This document shows, piece by piece, positions 43,313 to 53,233 of a DNA stretch of 64,000 nucleotides. Below the pieces are notes generated by a model, which was not told where the DNA came from, did not search any database, and saw nothing but the letters and a program-made list of their open reading frames with translations. Numbering within the stretch: the stretch's first letter is position 1; every line of letters starts with the position of its first letter. Both the position numbers and the translations under genes were made by a program. The stretch is from Pseudoflavonifractor sp. 524-17 (GTDB lineage: Bacteria > Bacillota > Clostridia > Oscillospirales > Oscillospiraceae): positions 17,797 to 81,796 of the forward strand of contig NZ_QWEK01000020.1 in the NCBI RefSeq assembly GCF_009935845.1, in the 5' to 3' direction.

Positions 43313-43813
43313 TTACGGATGGCGTCCGGTCCCCTTGGGGCCGGTTTTCTTCCCGGTCTGACGCCCCTTGTCGGGGCTGGGGGGCGCCGCCCACGGCTTG
43401 CGCGTTCGCTTCTCCGCCGCCCGCTTCTGGGCCTGCCGGGCCTTCTGCCGGGCTCTGGCCCGCTGGGCCCGGCTGTCCAGCTCCTCCGCCAGGGCGGCAA
43501 ACCGGAGGTCCTCCTCAGCCATGCGTCGGGCGAAGGCGGCCGCCAGGCCGGCGTCGGTCACGGCCATCACAGCGCACACCCCCCGGCCCACGGCGCCCCC
43601 CAGCTCCTCCTTGGAGAAGGGGACCGCCATCCAGGGGACCTCCTCCCGCCGGCACAGCGCCTCCCCCCGGCTCAGGGTCTTCTCCGCCCCGTCCCGGGCG
43701 GCTACCACCAGCCGGGCGCTGTGCTGGGAGACAGCCTCGTGTATCGCCTCCTCGCCGATGGCCAGCTTTCCCGCCCGGCGGGACAGGCCCAACACATGCA
43801 GCGCGCTACTCAT
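43313..43813 (-). CDS. ylxQ: YlxQ-like L7Ae/L30e RNA-binding protein with basic tail
   Basis: 166 residues; the L7Ae fold covers about 1-100 (LHVLGLSRRAGKLAIGEEAIHEAV, LVVAARDGAEKTL and VCAVMAVTDAGLA). A 60-residue basic tail (RAQRARARQKARQAQKRAAEK and onward) is much longer than in B. subtilis YlxQ and looks disordered and RNA-binding. YlxQ proteins bind kink-turn RNAs. It overlaps ylxR by 8 bp and precedes infB with a 127-bp gap. Confidence 0.85.
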   Translation of the reverse strand: MSSALHVLGLSRRAGKLAIGEEAIHEAVSQHSARLVVAARDGAEKTLSRGEALCRREEVPWMAVPFSKEELGGAVGRGVCAVMAVTDAGLAAAFARRMAEEDLRFAALAEELDSRAQRARARQKARQAQKRAAEKRTRKPWAAPPSPDKGRQTGKKTGPKGTGRHP

Positions 43814-44075
43814 GGCCCGCCCCCATCTGCTCCTCCAGCGAGGCGTATACCTCCTCGGGGATCTGGACGGAAAAGGCCCGCTCCAGCCCCTTGGACTTCT
43901 TCGCCCGCTTCAGGCACGCCGGATCGGGACACAGGTAGGCCCCCCGCCCCGGCTTCTTCCCCTTAAAGTCCAAAGAGACCTCCCCCTCCGGGGAGCGGAC
44001 CACCCGGATGAGCTCCCGCTTTGGCTTCATCTCCCGGCATCCCAGGCATTGACGCATGGGGATCTTTTTGGGCAT
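43806..44075 (-). CDS. ylxR: YlxR family protein (DUF448)
   Basis: 89 residues, with the family marker MPMRQCLGCREMKPKRELIRVV variant (RQCLGCREMKPKREL) and GRGAYLCPDPACLKRAKK. YlxR has an RNA-binding or nucleoid-associated fold and always lies between nusA and ylxQ in Firmicutes, as here. It overlaps ylxQ by 8 bp. Confidence 0.93.
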   Translation of the reverse strand: MPKKIPMRQCLGCREMKPKRELIRVVRSPEGEVSLDFKGKKPGRGAYLCPDPACLKRAKKSKGLERAFSVQIPEEVYASLEEQMGAGHE

Positions 44076-44104
44076 GGCTGCGCCTCCTTTCCTCGCTCCG
44101 CCGG

Positions 44105-45340
44105 TTACGCTTGCGTTTCTTCCGCTTCCGCCCGCTCTTCCAATTCTTCCTGGACTCCGGCTTCCTCCGGCGGCGGAACTTCCTCCTCCGCCCCGCCGTC
44201 TATATCAAAAAGTTCCTCCTCTTCCGGCCCCTCTTCCTCTTCCGCCGGGGCGCTGGCCGGCTTGATGTCAATTTTATACCCAGTGAGCTTGGCGGCCAGA
44301 CGGGCGTTCTGCCCCTCCTTGCCGATGGCCAGGGACAGCTGATCGTCGGGAACCACCACCCGGCAGCTCTTCCCTTCCTCCAGTGTGGTGACGCTGATCA
44401 CGTCGGCGGGGGAGAGGGCTGCGGCGATATACTGGGCGGGGTCCTCGCTGTATTTGATGATGTCCACCTTTTCGCCGCCCAGCTCTTCTACGACATTATT
44501 CACCCGGCGGCCGCCGGGGCCCACGCAGGCGCCGATGGCGTCCACCTCCGCCTCGGCGGACCACACCGCCAGCTTGGTGCGGCTGCCCGCCTCCCGGGCG
44601 ATGGACTTGACCTCCACCGTACCCTCGTAGATCTCCGGCACCTCCAGCTCGAACAGGCGCTTCACCAGGCCCGGGTGGGTGCGGGAGAGGAGGACCTGGG
44701 GTCCCTTAGTGGACCGGCGGACCTCCACCACGTACACCTTCAGGCGCATTCCCTCGGCAATGGACTCCCCCCGGACCTGCTCCCCGGCGGCCAGATAGGC
44801 CTCGGTGCTCTCCCCGCCGGAGCCGATGCGCAGGGACGCCGCCCCCGACCGGGGATCCACCCGGGTCACCACGCCGGTAAGAATCTCATGCTCCTTGGAG
44901 TTGAACTCGTCATAAATCATCCCCCGCTCTGCCTCCCGCATTCCCTGGATGATCACCTGTCGGGCGGTCTGGGCGGCGATGCGCCCAAAGTTGCGGGGCT
45001 TAATCTCAATGCGCAGCACGTCCCCCAGCTGGGCCCGGGGCAGGGCGGCCCGGGCCTCCTCCAGGCTCATCTCCGTACAGGGGTTGTCAACGGTCTCCAC
45101 CACGTCCTTCTTCACGAACATGCGCACCGTGCCCAGCTCCTCATTGGCCTCCACGGTGACGTTATCCCCCACCCCCTCGTGGTCCCGCTTATAGGCGGAC
45201 ACCAGCGCCTGGGTGATCTTCTCTATCATATAGGACTTGGGAATGCCCTTCTGCTGCTCAATCATCTCGATGGCGGCAAAAAACTCCGCCCCGTCCAGCT
45301 CGTTGCTCTTCTGCGCTTTTGCATTCTTTCTTCCGGCCAT
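44105..45340 (-). CDS. nusA: Transcription termination/antitermination factor NusA
   Basis: 411 residues from ATG ([11 protein letters not shown]), with AGGAG about 10 nt upstream. NusA N-domain ([24 protein letters not shown]), S1 domain ([18 protein letters not shown]), KH1/KH2 region ([34 protein letters not shown], then [29 protein letters not shown]), and an acidic C-terminus rich in Glu. It is slightly longer at the tail than in Bacillus. It binds RNA polymerase and modulates pausing. It is 16 bp after rimP. Confidence 0.95.
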   Translation of the reverse strand: MAGRKNAKAQKSNELDGAEFFAAIEMIEQQKGIPKSYMIEKITQALVSAYKRDHEGVGDNVTVEANEELGTVRMFVKKDVVETVDNPCTEMSLEEARAALPRAQLGDVLRIEIKPRNFGRIAAQTARQVIIQGMREAERGMIYDEFNSKEHEILTGVVTRVDPRSGAASLRIGSGGESTEAYLAAGEQVRGESIAEGMRLKVYVVEVRRSTKGPQVLLSRTHPGLVKRLFELEVPEIYEGTVEVKSIAREAGSRTKLAVWSAEAEVDAIGACVGPGGRRVNNVVEELGGEKVDIIKYSEDPAQYIAAALSPADVISVTTLEEGKSCRVVVPDDQLSLAIGKEGQNARLAAKLTGYKIDIKPASAPAEEEEGPEEEELFDIDGGAEEEVPPPEEAGVQEELEERAEAEETQA

Positions 45341-45355
45341 TGTCACAAAACTCCT

Positions 45356-45811
45356 TTAAAACCGAACGTACAGGCGAACCTGGGCCACATCCTTTTTCTC
45401 AAACGTCACGCTGCCCTCCGGGGTGTCCAGGGTCACATTGCCCCCCTCATAGCCTTGCAGCGCGCCTACGAACTCCTTCCTGCCCTCTCTGGCCCGGTAA
45501 AGGCGCACCTCCACCTCGCTGCCCATAAACCGGGCAAAATGCTCCGGCTTTTTCAGCGCCCGGTCCAGCCCGGCGGAGGAGACCTCCAGGGTGTAGCTGC
45601 CCTCAATGGGGTCGGCCTCGTCCAGCGTGTCGGACAGGGGGCGGGATACCGCCTCGCAGTCGTCGATGGACACGCCCCCCTCCTTGTCGATATACACCCG
45701 CAAAAACCAGGTTCCGGCCTCCTTGACATACTCCACGTCCCAGAGGGTACAGCCCTGTTCCGCCGCGATGGGCGCCGCCAGGCCGGCCACAAGCTCCGTC
45801 ACTTTCGCCAT
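45356..45811 (-). CDS. rimP: Ribosome maturation factor RimP
   Basis: 151 residues: the RimP N-domain with WDVEYVKEAGTWFLRVYIDKEGGVSIDDCEAVSRPLSDTLDEADPIEGSYTLEVSSAGLDR, very typical. RimP acts in 30S subunit assembly. First gene of the nusA-infB cluster, preceded by a leader with a UUCG-tetraloop hairpin and a good promoter. Confidence 0.94.
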   Translation of the reverse strand: MAKVTELVAGLAAPIAAEQGCTLWDVEYVKEAGTWFLRVYIDKEGGVSIDDCEAVSRPLSDTLDEADPIEGSYTLEVSSAGLDRALKKPEHFARFMGSEVEVRLYRAREGRKEFVGALQGYEGGNVTLDTPEGSVTFEKKDVAQVRLYVRF

Positions 45812-45872
45812 AGTTTCTTCTCCGTTTCCTGATAATCCAAAAATTTACATGCCTGGTTTTTTCAAAAATGAA

Positions 45873-45892
45873 GAGCGGGGCGAACCCCACTC
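45873..45892 (-). promoter_or_regulatory. Leader hairpin of the rimP-nusA operon
   Basis: On the minus strand GAGUGGGG-UUCG-CCCCGCUC forms an 8-bp stem with a UUCG tetraloop. One pair is a G-U wobble only in that orientation, supporting an RNA structure on the minus strand. It is followed by ATTTTTG, so it may act as an attenuator ahead of rimP. Confidence 0.65.
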
Positions 45893-45921
45893 TCATCATC
45901 TACCTTACATCTAACATAAGG

Positions 45922-45950
45922 ATTATAGCACACAACCCATACAGGTGCAA
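45922..45950 (-). promoter_or_regulatory. rimP-nusA operon promoter
   Basis: Minus strand TTGCAC (45950-45945), 17-bp spacer, TATAAT (45927-45922), about 110 bp upstream of rimP. Confidence 0.75.
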
Positions 45951-46056
45951 GTGCTTTCCCTCTATTTTACACCCCTGTCCTGCAAAAATTATATGGTTTT
46001 CCGGCATGTGCGCAGCCGCGGGGGAACGGGTTCCATGATTTGTAACTCTTTCTTTG

Positions 46057-46084
46057 TTGACATAACCGTGAAGTTTGATAGAAT
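46057..46084 (+). promoter_or_regulatory. moxR operon promoter
   Basis: TTGACA (46057-46062), 16-bp spacer, TAGAAT (46079-46084), about 75 bp before the moxR ATG. The 346-bp gap 45812-46157 otherwise holds the divergent rimP promoter and leader; no gene is seen. Confidence 0.7.
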
Positions 46085-46157
46085 AGAAGACGCTTTACTC
46101 TGCTAAACTGCCGGGGGACGCCCCGTTTCATCTACATTTTTAAGGAGACAACAAGCC

Positions 46158-47090
46158 ATGAGCGAACTGAATCTGGCCTCGGATGTCATCAACGAGGTGC
46201 GCAAGGCCGTGGTGGGCAAGGACCAGATCCTGGCCAAGGTCCTGCTGGCCATTCTGGCCCGGGGCCACATTTTGCTGGAGGACATCCCCGGCGTGGGCAA
46301 GACCACCCTGGCCCTGGCCTTTTCCAAGGCCCTCTCCCTGCGCTGCCGCCGGGTGCAGTTCACCCCGGACGTAATGCCCTCGGACATCACCGGCTTTTCC
46401 ATGTTCAACAAGGCCACCGGGCAGATGGAGTACCAGGAGGGGGCGGTGCTGTGCAACCTCTTTCTGGCGGACGAGCTCAACCGGGCCACCAGCCGCACCC
46501 AGTCCGCCCTGCTGGAGGCCATGGAGGAGGGGCAGGTCACAGTGGACGGCGTGGCCCATCCGGTGCCCCAGCCCTTTCTGGTGCTGGCCACCCAGAACCC
46601 CGCCGGGGCCTCCGGCACCCAGCTCCTCCCCGACTCCCAGCTGGACCGGTTCATGATCAAGGTCTCCCTGGGCTACCCCGCCCACGCCGACGAGGTGGAG
46701 CTGCTGCGCCGCAAGCAGGGGGGCAGCCCCCTGGACCAGGTGAACCGGGTGCTTGGCCTGAAGGACCTGGAGTCCATCCGGCTCCAGGTAGACCGGGTGT
46801 ACGTCAGCGACCCGGTATGCGACTACATTGTCCGCCTGATGACCGCTACCCGCACCCATCCCATGATCGCCCAGGGGGGCAGTCCCCGGGCCACCCTGGC
46901 CGTCACCGCTATGGCCAAGGCCGCCGCCTGCGTCCGTGGGCGGGACTACGTCACCCCGGAGGACGTCCATCTGGTCTTCCAGGACACGGTGGCCCACCGT
47001 CTGATTCTCTCCCCCCGGTACGCCGAGACCCAGAGCGCCGGCCCCCTGGAGGAGATTCTCCGGGGCATCCAGCCCCCCGCCGTCAAGTGA
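46158..47090 (+). CDS. MoxR-family AAA+ ATPase
   Basis: 310 residues. Walker A GVGKTTLALAF, Walker B LFLADELNRA, sensor I ATQNPAG and the PDSQLDRFM box define the MoxR AAA+ family. MoxR proteins act as chaperones for metal insertion or for activating partner proteins, often with VWA or DUF58 proteins. It precedes DUF58 and a transglutaminase-like membrane protein, a conserved triad of unclear physiological target. Start ATG follows AAGGAGA. Confidence 0.92.
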   Translation: MSELNLASDVINEVRKAVVGKDQILAKVLLAILARGHILLEDIPGVGKTTLALAFSKALSLRCRRVQFTPDVMPSDITGFSMFNKATGQMEYQEGAVLCNLFLADELNRATSRTQSALLEAMEEGQVTVDGVAHPVPQPFLVLATQNPAGASGTQLLPDSQLDRFMIKVSLGYPAHADEVELLRRKQGGSPLDQVNRVLGLKDLESIRLQVDRVYVSDPVCDYIVRLMTATRTHPMIAQGGSPRATLAVTAMAKAAACVRGRDYVTPEDVHLVFQDTVAHRLILSPRYAETQSAGPLEEILRGIQPPAVK

Positions 47091-47097
47091 GGGGCCT

Positions 47098-48111
47098 ATG
47101 CTGCGCCGACGACTGCTTTACGGGGCGGCCCTGCTGGCCGCGGGCCTCTTTTTTCTCTTTTTCTCCGGGTATTTTGCCCTGTTCCTCCTCATCACCCTGC
47201 TGGCCCTGCCGCTGATCTCCCTGGCCCTCAGCCTGCCGGGGGCGCTGGGGAGCACGTTGTCCCTCTCCCTCCAGCCGGAGCGGGCGGTGCGGGGGGAGGA
47301 GGGCCGGCTCCTCCTGTCTCTGACCTTCCGCTCCCCCTTTCCCCTCTCCCGGTTCTCCGCCGCCCTTCTGCTGGAGCACAGCTTTTCCGGCCTCACCCGG
47401 CGGCAGGCCCTCCGGCTGTGCCCCCCCGCCGGGGGCTGCGCCCTGGAGCAGGAGATGGACACCAGCCGCTGCGGCCGGTGGACGGTACGCTGTGTCAAAC
47501 CCCGGGTGTGCGATCTGCTGGGGCTGTTTTCCCTGCCGGTGAAGGCCCCGCCGGAGGGGACGCTCTTCGTTCTCCCCGTCCCCATGGAGGCGGGGCCCGC
47601 CCCGGCGCTCACCGGCGCCCGGGGCAGGGATCTGGGCTTAAAACCCCGGCCTGGGGGCGGGCCGGGGGAGGACTATGAGCTGCGTCCCTACCGACCCGGC
47701 GACCCCATGCGCGCTGTCCACTGGAAGCTCTCCTCCAAGCTGGACGATCTGGTGGTGCGGGAGACCATGGAGCCCCGGCGGGCTGCTCTGCTGCTCACCT
47801 TTGACCACTTCGGCCCGCCGGAGGAGGTGGACGGAGTGCTGGACCGGCTGTGCGCCCTGTCCCGGCGGCTGCTGGAGGGCAATCTGCCCCACTTTATCCA
47901 GTGGGTCCACCCCGTCACCGGCCAGCTGGAGCACTGGGATATCACGGATGAGGGAAGTCTTTCCCCCTGCCTGCTCCACATTCTCTCCCAGCCCGCCCCC
48001 TTAACGGGCAAATCTATCCTGGATGTTCCTCTGTCCATCCCCGGCGGGGACGGGCCTCCCCGCCGCCTTCACATCACCTGCGCCCTCTGGCGGGAAGGGG
48101 GGACGGCATGA
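47098..48111 (+). CDS. DUF58 domain protein
   Basis: 337 residues. Two N-terminal membrane helices (about 5-44) are followed by the DUF58 signature YELRPYRPGDPMRAVHWKLSSKLDDLVVRE (about 196-225), where a VWA-like fold begins. DUF58 proteins go with MoxR in cell-envelope or stress clusters. The stop overlaps the next start by 4 bp (ATGA). Confidence 0.9.
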   Translation: MLRRRLLYGAALLAAGLFFLFFSGYFALFLLITLLALPLISLALSLPGALGSTLSLSLQPERAVRGEEGRLLLSLTFRSPFPLSRFSAALLLEHSFSGLTRRQALRLCPPAGGCALEQEMDTSRCGRWTVRCVKPRVCDLLGLFSLPVKAPPEGTLFVLPVPMEAGPAPALTGARGRDLGLKPRPGGGPGEDYELRPYRPGDPMRAVHWKLSSKLDDLVVRETMEPRRAALLLTFDHFGPPEEVDGVLDRLCALSRRLLEGNLPHFIQWVHPVTGQLEHWDITDEGSLSPCLLHILSQPAPLTGKSILDVPLSIPGGDGPPRRLHITCALWREGGTA

Positions 48112-50444
48112 AGCCCAAAAAGCACGCCCTCTTGACCTTCTGCGCCAACGCCCTCCTCCTGCCCGCCCTGCTGTGGAGCGCGGTGCTGTGCTTCTCCACC
48201 GCCTTTGCCCTGGATGTGGACTACACCGTCCTCTCCGCCGGACTGGCGGTGCTGGGCCTCGCCTCCGCCCTTCTCTTCTCGCTGCCCTGGAAACTCCGCC
48301 TCCCCCTCGCCGGGGCGGCGCTGCTGGCCCTGGGCCGGGGGGCATGGCTCCTTCAGGACACCCTCTTTGCCGGACAGGCCAACATCCAGTGCGCGGTGGT
48401 CAACGTCTACGCCAACGCCTTCCCCTTTATCCAGCGGATCTACCCCATCCCCCAGCTCACGGCGGCGGAGTGGACCCGGGCCGTCACCCTGACGGTGCTG
48501 GCGGTCTCCGCCCTGCTGGCCCTCTTTCTCGGCCTGATGCTGGTGACGCTGCACAGCTTCTGGGGTACGCTGATCCTCACCGGGGCCCTGGTGGTCCCCG
48601 CCCTCTTCGTCACCATGACCCCCTGCCATCTGCCCTTGATGGTGCTGCTGGGCGGTCTGTGCGTTCTCCTTCTCTCCTCCCTCACCCGGCGGCACGACCC
48701 GGCGGGCAGCGCCCGGCTCACGCTGGCAGCCATCCCCTGTGTGGCCGGACTGCTGGCGCTGCTCACCGCCCTTCTTCCCTGGCGGGACTACCGGCAGCCC
48801 CAGTGGGCGGTGGAGGCCCGGCAGGAGCTGGTGGCCGGCGTCAGCCGGGTAACCTCCCGGCTGGACCTCTCCGGCCTGCTCCCCGGCCCCTTCGGCTCCG
48901 GGGGCTTCACCGCCGCCGGCTCCACCTCCCACATCAGCCTCTCCATGGGAGGGCAGCACTACGACGGCCACACCGTCCTGCGGGTGACTACCGACTATGT
49001 GGGCAAGCTCTACCTCCGGGGCCACAGCGCCGCCGTCTATGAGAACAACGCCTGGTGCCCCTTGGACGCCCGGGCCTATGACGGACTTTTGGAGGACGGC
49101 TCCTTCCTGAATGCGGATCTGAACCCCATCAACCTCCCCGCCGCGGCCCTGTCGGGACAGCCCTACTATGCGGTGGAGGTCGAGAATGTCTCCGCCCCCG
49201 GCGGGTGCGTCTACTTCCCCTACAATCTGCTCAGCTCCCCCAGCGAACTGCGGGGAGCCGCTTTCCTGGACGACTCCGCCGTGGCCCAGGGCCGCTTCGT
49301 CACCAAGCACACCGTCTACTTCCGCCCCAACGGCGGGGATCTGGGGGACCGTCTGTTCCGGAATAACCCCTCCGCCTTCCTCGCCGCCTATAACTATGAG
49401 CGCTTTGTCTATGACAATTACCAGCAGCTTCCTCAGGGGTACGACGATCTGCTGCGGCCCCACGTTCAAGCCGTTTTGAAGCTTTATTACTCTATCTCCC
49501 GGTTTCAGAATCAGCCGGACACAGCGCCCCAATCTGCACGCGGCTTTCTGGACACGCTGGACGCTGTCGTCCCAAAAACAGAGGCCGGCGATTTTTCCGC
49601 GTACCCCATTGAGATGGCCCTCACTGTGGCGGAGTACCTGGACCGGCTGGCGGTCTACGATCTGGATACCCCCGCCGTCCCCGCCGGGGAAGATTTCGCG
49701 CTCTACTTCCTCAACGACAGCCACCGGGGGTACTGTATGCACTTCGCCTCGGCGGCGGTGCTGCTGCTGCGGGCCATGGATGTCCCCGCCCGGTACGTCA
49801 GCGGCTATGTCACCCGCACCGTGGTGCCCGGGACCATCAACGTGGCGGACTACACCGCCCACGCCTGGGTGGAGGTTTATGTGGAAAACTACGGCTGGTA
49901 CCCTGTGGACGTGACCCCTGGCTATCAGGGGGCCTCTCTGCCCTGGGTGGAGGAGTCCGCCCAGCCCGCGCCCACCCCTACACCGACTCCGACCCCCTCC
50001 GCGGCGCCTACGCCCTCCGCCCCCCAGCCCTCCGGCGCGCCTGCGCTCCCCCCCACCCCAACGCCCTCCGGCGGGGCCAGGCCGAATTCCGGGCCGGACC
50101 TCAAACGGCTCCTTCTCCCCGCCGGGATTGCGGGATTCGCCTTTTTGCTGGTGTTCATCCGCTATCTGGCCGGCACCCTGCGCCGGCGCCGCTTCCGGCA
50201 GGAGAATCCCAACCGGGCCGCGGTGGCCCTGTACCGCTACGCCCTGCGCCTTGTCCGCCACGGGGGGACCATGCCCCCACAGACCGAGGCTCTGGCCCAA
50301 AAAGCGGCCTTCAGTCAGAACGGCCTGTCCCATGAGGAGGCCCGGATTTCCCGCACCGCCGTGGCCGCCGCCGTGGAGGCGCTGGACCGGGCCGCTCCCT
50401 GGTGGAAAAAGCTCCTTCTGCGCTGGTTCTGGTTCCTATACTGA
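48108..50444 (+). CDS. Transglutaminase-like membrane protein (TgpA-like)
   Basis: 778 residues. About six N-terminal helices (to about residue 225) lead to a large extracytoplasmic region with a transglutaminase-like domain (about 510-620): the Cys is in RGYCMHFASAAVLLLRAMDVPARYVSGYV, the His in TAHAWVEVYVENYGW and the Asp in YPVDVTP, giving a full triad. A Pro/Thr linker rich in PTPTP repeats, one more helix and a cytoplasmic tail follow. It would act on cell-surface proteins or peptidoglycan-linked peptides. Last gene of the MoxR triad. Confidence 0.87.
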   Translation: MKPKKHALLTFCANALLLPALLWSAVLCFSTAFALDVDYTVLSAGLAVLGLASALLFSLPWKLRLPLAGAALLALGRGAWLLQDTLFAGQANIQCAVVNVYANAFPFIQRIYPIPQLTAAEWTRAVTLTVLAVSALLALFLGLMLVTLHSFWGTLILTGALVVPALFVTMTPCHLPLMVLLGGLCVLLLSSLTRRHDPAGSARLTLAAIPCVAGLLALLTALLPWRDYRQPQWAVEARQELVAGVSRVTSRLDLSGLLPGPFGSGGFTAAGSTSHISLSMGGQHYDGHTVLRVTTDYVGKLYLRGHSAAVYENNAWCPLDARAYDGLLEDGSFLNADLNPINLPAAALSGQPYYAVEVENVSAPGGCVYFPYNLLSSPSELRGAAFLDDSAVAQGRFVTKHTVYFRPNGGDLGDRLFRNNPSAFLAAYNYERFVYDNYQQLPQGYDDLLRPHVQAVLKLYYSISRFQNQPDTAPQSARGFLDTLDAVVPKTEAGDFSAYPIEMALTVAEYLDRLAVYDLDTPAVPAGEDFALYFLNDSHRGYCMHFASAAVLLLRAMDVPARYVSGYVTRTVVPGTINVADYTAHAWVEVYVENYGWYPVDVTPGYQGASLPWVEESAQPAPTPTPTPTPSAAPTPSAPQPSGAPALPPTPTPSGGARPNSGPDLKRLLLPAGIAGFAFLLVFIRYLAGTLRRRRFRQENPNRAAVALYRYALRLVRHGGTMPPQTEALAQKAAFSQNGLSHEEARISRTAVAAAVEALDRAAPWWKKLLLRWFWFLY

Positions 50445-50500
50445 CCTCTGGGCAGGAAAGAGCCAGTCTGCCGGAACGGACACGGCCTTTCCCACAGACT

Positions 50501-50533
50501 GAAGCCCCCGGTTGTCAAAAAACCGGGGGCTTC
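50501..50533. terminator. Hairpin between convergent tgpA-like and kinase genes
   Basis: A 13-bp stem (GAAGCCCCCGGTT, 50501-50513, with 50521-50533) with the loop GTCAAAA. The usual U tract is lacking on the plus strand, so termination may be partial. Confidence 0.6.
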
Positions 50534-50555
50534 GGCTGTCAAAAAGGCACCTATT

Positions 50556-51356
50556 CTATTCCACATCCTCGGGCAGAAAGCTGTCGAAGGGCAGCACCTG
50601 GGACAGCTCCACCAGTACCTGGGAGAAGCCGCCGGTGGCGTCAAAGCCCATCCGGGGGGTACGCAGGGTATCCAGATCCTCCAGGCCGCCGGGGAGGGAG
50701 ACCACCGCCCGCAGGCCCCGGTTTTCCCCCCGCTCCAGAATCAGCGCGCCGCCGTGGAGCCTGGCGATTTCCCTGGCAATTTCCAGCCCCAGGCCCAGGC
50801 CCTCCCGTTCTTTCAGCAGCGCTTCCAGGGGGAGCTCCGCCCCCTCGCCGCCGGGGAGGACGCCCTTTGGCCCGTCGTCCCACACGGCAATCCGGCCCCG
50901 TTTCCCCTCGCCGGTCAGGCGCATTCCCGCCCTTCCCCCGGCCCCCGCCGCCTTCAGGGCATTGGCAATCAAATTGAGCAGCATCCGCCGGAGCAAATCC
51001 TCGTCCCCCAGCAGGAGAAGGGGATGCCCCTCTATCTCCCAGTCAAAGCTCACCCCGATATGCTCCGCCAGGGGTTCCACCTGGGCCCCCAGATCCTGGA
51101 CGATATGGGCAATATCCACCGGGGCGGGGCGGAAGTCCCGGATCTCCCCCTGCGCCGCGAAATCCACCTGCTCCGTCAGCCGGAGCAGCCGGTAAAGGCT
51201 TTGATTCAAAATCCCCAGATATTGGCTGTACTTTCGGTCTTCCCGTTCCTGAATGGCCGGTGTCAGCAGCTGCGCCGCGGCCATCAGATTGCCCACCTGT
51301 TCCCGCAGCTGTTCTGCCAGCACCGCTCCCCATCTTTTGCTGTTGTTCTCTCTCAA
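50556..51356 (-). CDS. Histidine-kinase-like sensor lacking the phospho-acceptor His
   Basis: 266 residues, TTG start with GGAGGG 8 nt upstream. The N-terminal helical region (LAEQLREQVGNLMAAAQLL) aligns with a HisKA box, but the His is replaced by Glu and the Pro by Gln. The GHKL domain has NLIANALKAAG (N box), VWDDGPKG (G1) and GLGLGLEIAREIARLHGG (G2). No membrane or sensing domain and no response regulator is next to it. It may be a degenerate kinase that acts by binding ATP or a partner, such as a SpoIIAB-like or pseudokinase role. Confidence 0.72.
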   Translation of the reverse strand: MRENNSKRWGAVLAEQLREQVGNLMAAAQLLTPAIQEREDRKYSQYLGILNQSLYRLLRLTEQVDFAAQGEIRDFRPAPVDIAHIVQDLGAQVEPLAEHIGVSFDWEIEGHPLLLLGDEDLLRRMLLNLIANALKAAGAGGRAGMRLTGEGKRGRIAVWDDGPKGVLPGGEGAELPLEALLKEREGLGLGLEIAREIARLHGGALILERGENRGLRAVVSLPGGLEDLDTLRTPRMGFDATGGFSQVLVELSQVLPFDSFLPEDVE

Positions 51357-51503
51357 AAGCGGTTCCCTCCCCGCCGTCCCCGCCGTCCGTTTTCAAACAG
51401 ATTCCGGGACGGTATCTCTATGGTATGCAGGTCGTTAAAGTTCTTAGAACCTGTCCCCCCAATAGGAGGACATACCGGTTCTTATCCCTGCCGGCACGGC
51501 AAT

Positions 51504-52722
<1,219 letters not shown>

Positions 52723-52763
52723 CCTAGGCAGAGGCACTAAAGTGCAAACCTTGTTTTCTTGAG

Positions 52764-52808
52764 AAAACGCCTCTTTTCAGATATACAAGTCTGAAAAGAG
52801 GCGTTTTT
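52764..52808 (+). terminator. Terminator after gap
   Basis: A 17-bp stem (AAAACGCCTCTTTTCAG, 52764-52780, with 52791-52807), 10-nt loop, ending in T5. Confidence 0.92.
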
Positions 52809-52850
52809 CTTGTCAACATAGAAAGGAAATTATATCTATTTCATCTATTT

Positions 52851-53087
52851 TTAACATTTCTTTTCTATTTCTTCTTCAATCTTTTTAACCAATTCGCTTG
52901 GGCGCATATTGAGCGCCAAAGCAATCCTCCATAACGTTTCAAAGTTAGCTTGCTTATTTCCATTTTCAATCATGGTCAAGTGAGTCCGTGCAATTCCAGC
53001 AAGTCCACTCAACACATCTTGTGACAGCCTCTTTTCTTTCCGCAAGGTGCGGATTGTCTTTCCAATGGCCGTATTATCAAATTGCAC
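52851..53087 (-). CDS. XRE-family HTH regulator
   Basis: 78 residues, a single helix-turn-helix domain (IGKTIRTLRKEKRLSQDVLSGLAGIARTHLTMIENGNKQANFETLWRIALALNM) with a short charged tail. It is AT-richer than neighbouring genes, with codons such as TTA and ATA. It lies divergent from the S-layer-homology gene, separated by an intergenic region with a GAAAAAT/ATTTTTC dyad (53124-53140), a likely operator. It may control that gene or itself. Confidence 0.88.
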   Translation of the reverse strand: MQFDNTAIGKTIRTLRKEKRLSQDVLSGLAGIARTHLTMIENGNKQANFETLWRIALALNMRPSELVKKIEEEIEKKC

Positions 53088-53123
53088 TTTATCATCTCTC
53101 CCATCCTATTGTTAAGTGTATGG

Positions 53124-53180
53124 GAAAAATGAAATTTTTCGTCTATTATCATAGACATTTCGAGTTCTTTATGCTATACT
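53124..53180 (+). promoter_or_regulatory. SLH-gene promoter and dyad
   Basis: GAAAAAT (53124-53130) and its complement (53134-53140) form a small dyad. TAGACA (53152-53157), 17-bp spacer, TATACT (53175-53180) is the plausible promoter for the SLH gene. Confidence 0.65.
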
Positions 53181-53233
53181 CCTCATGTGTAAGCCTCAAA
53201 GCACATCATAAAATTTGTAAAGAAGGTATGAAA

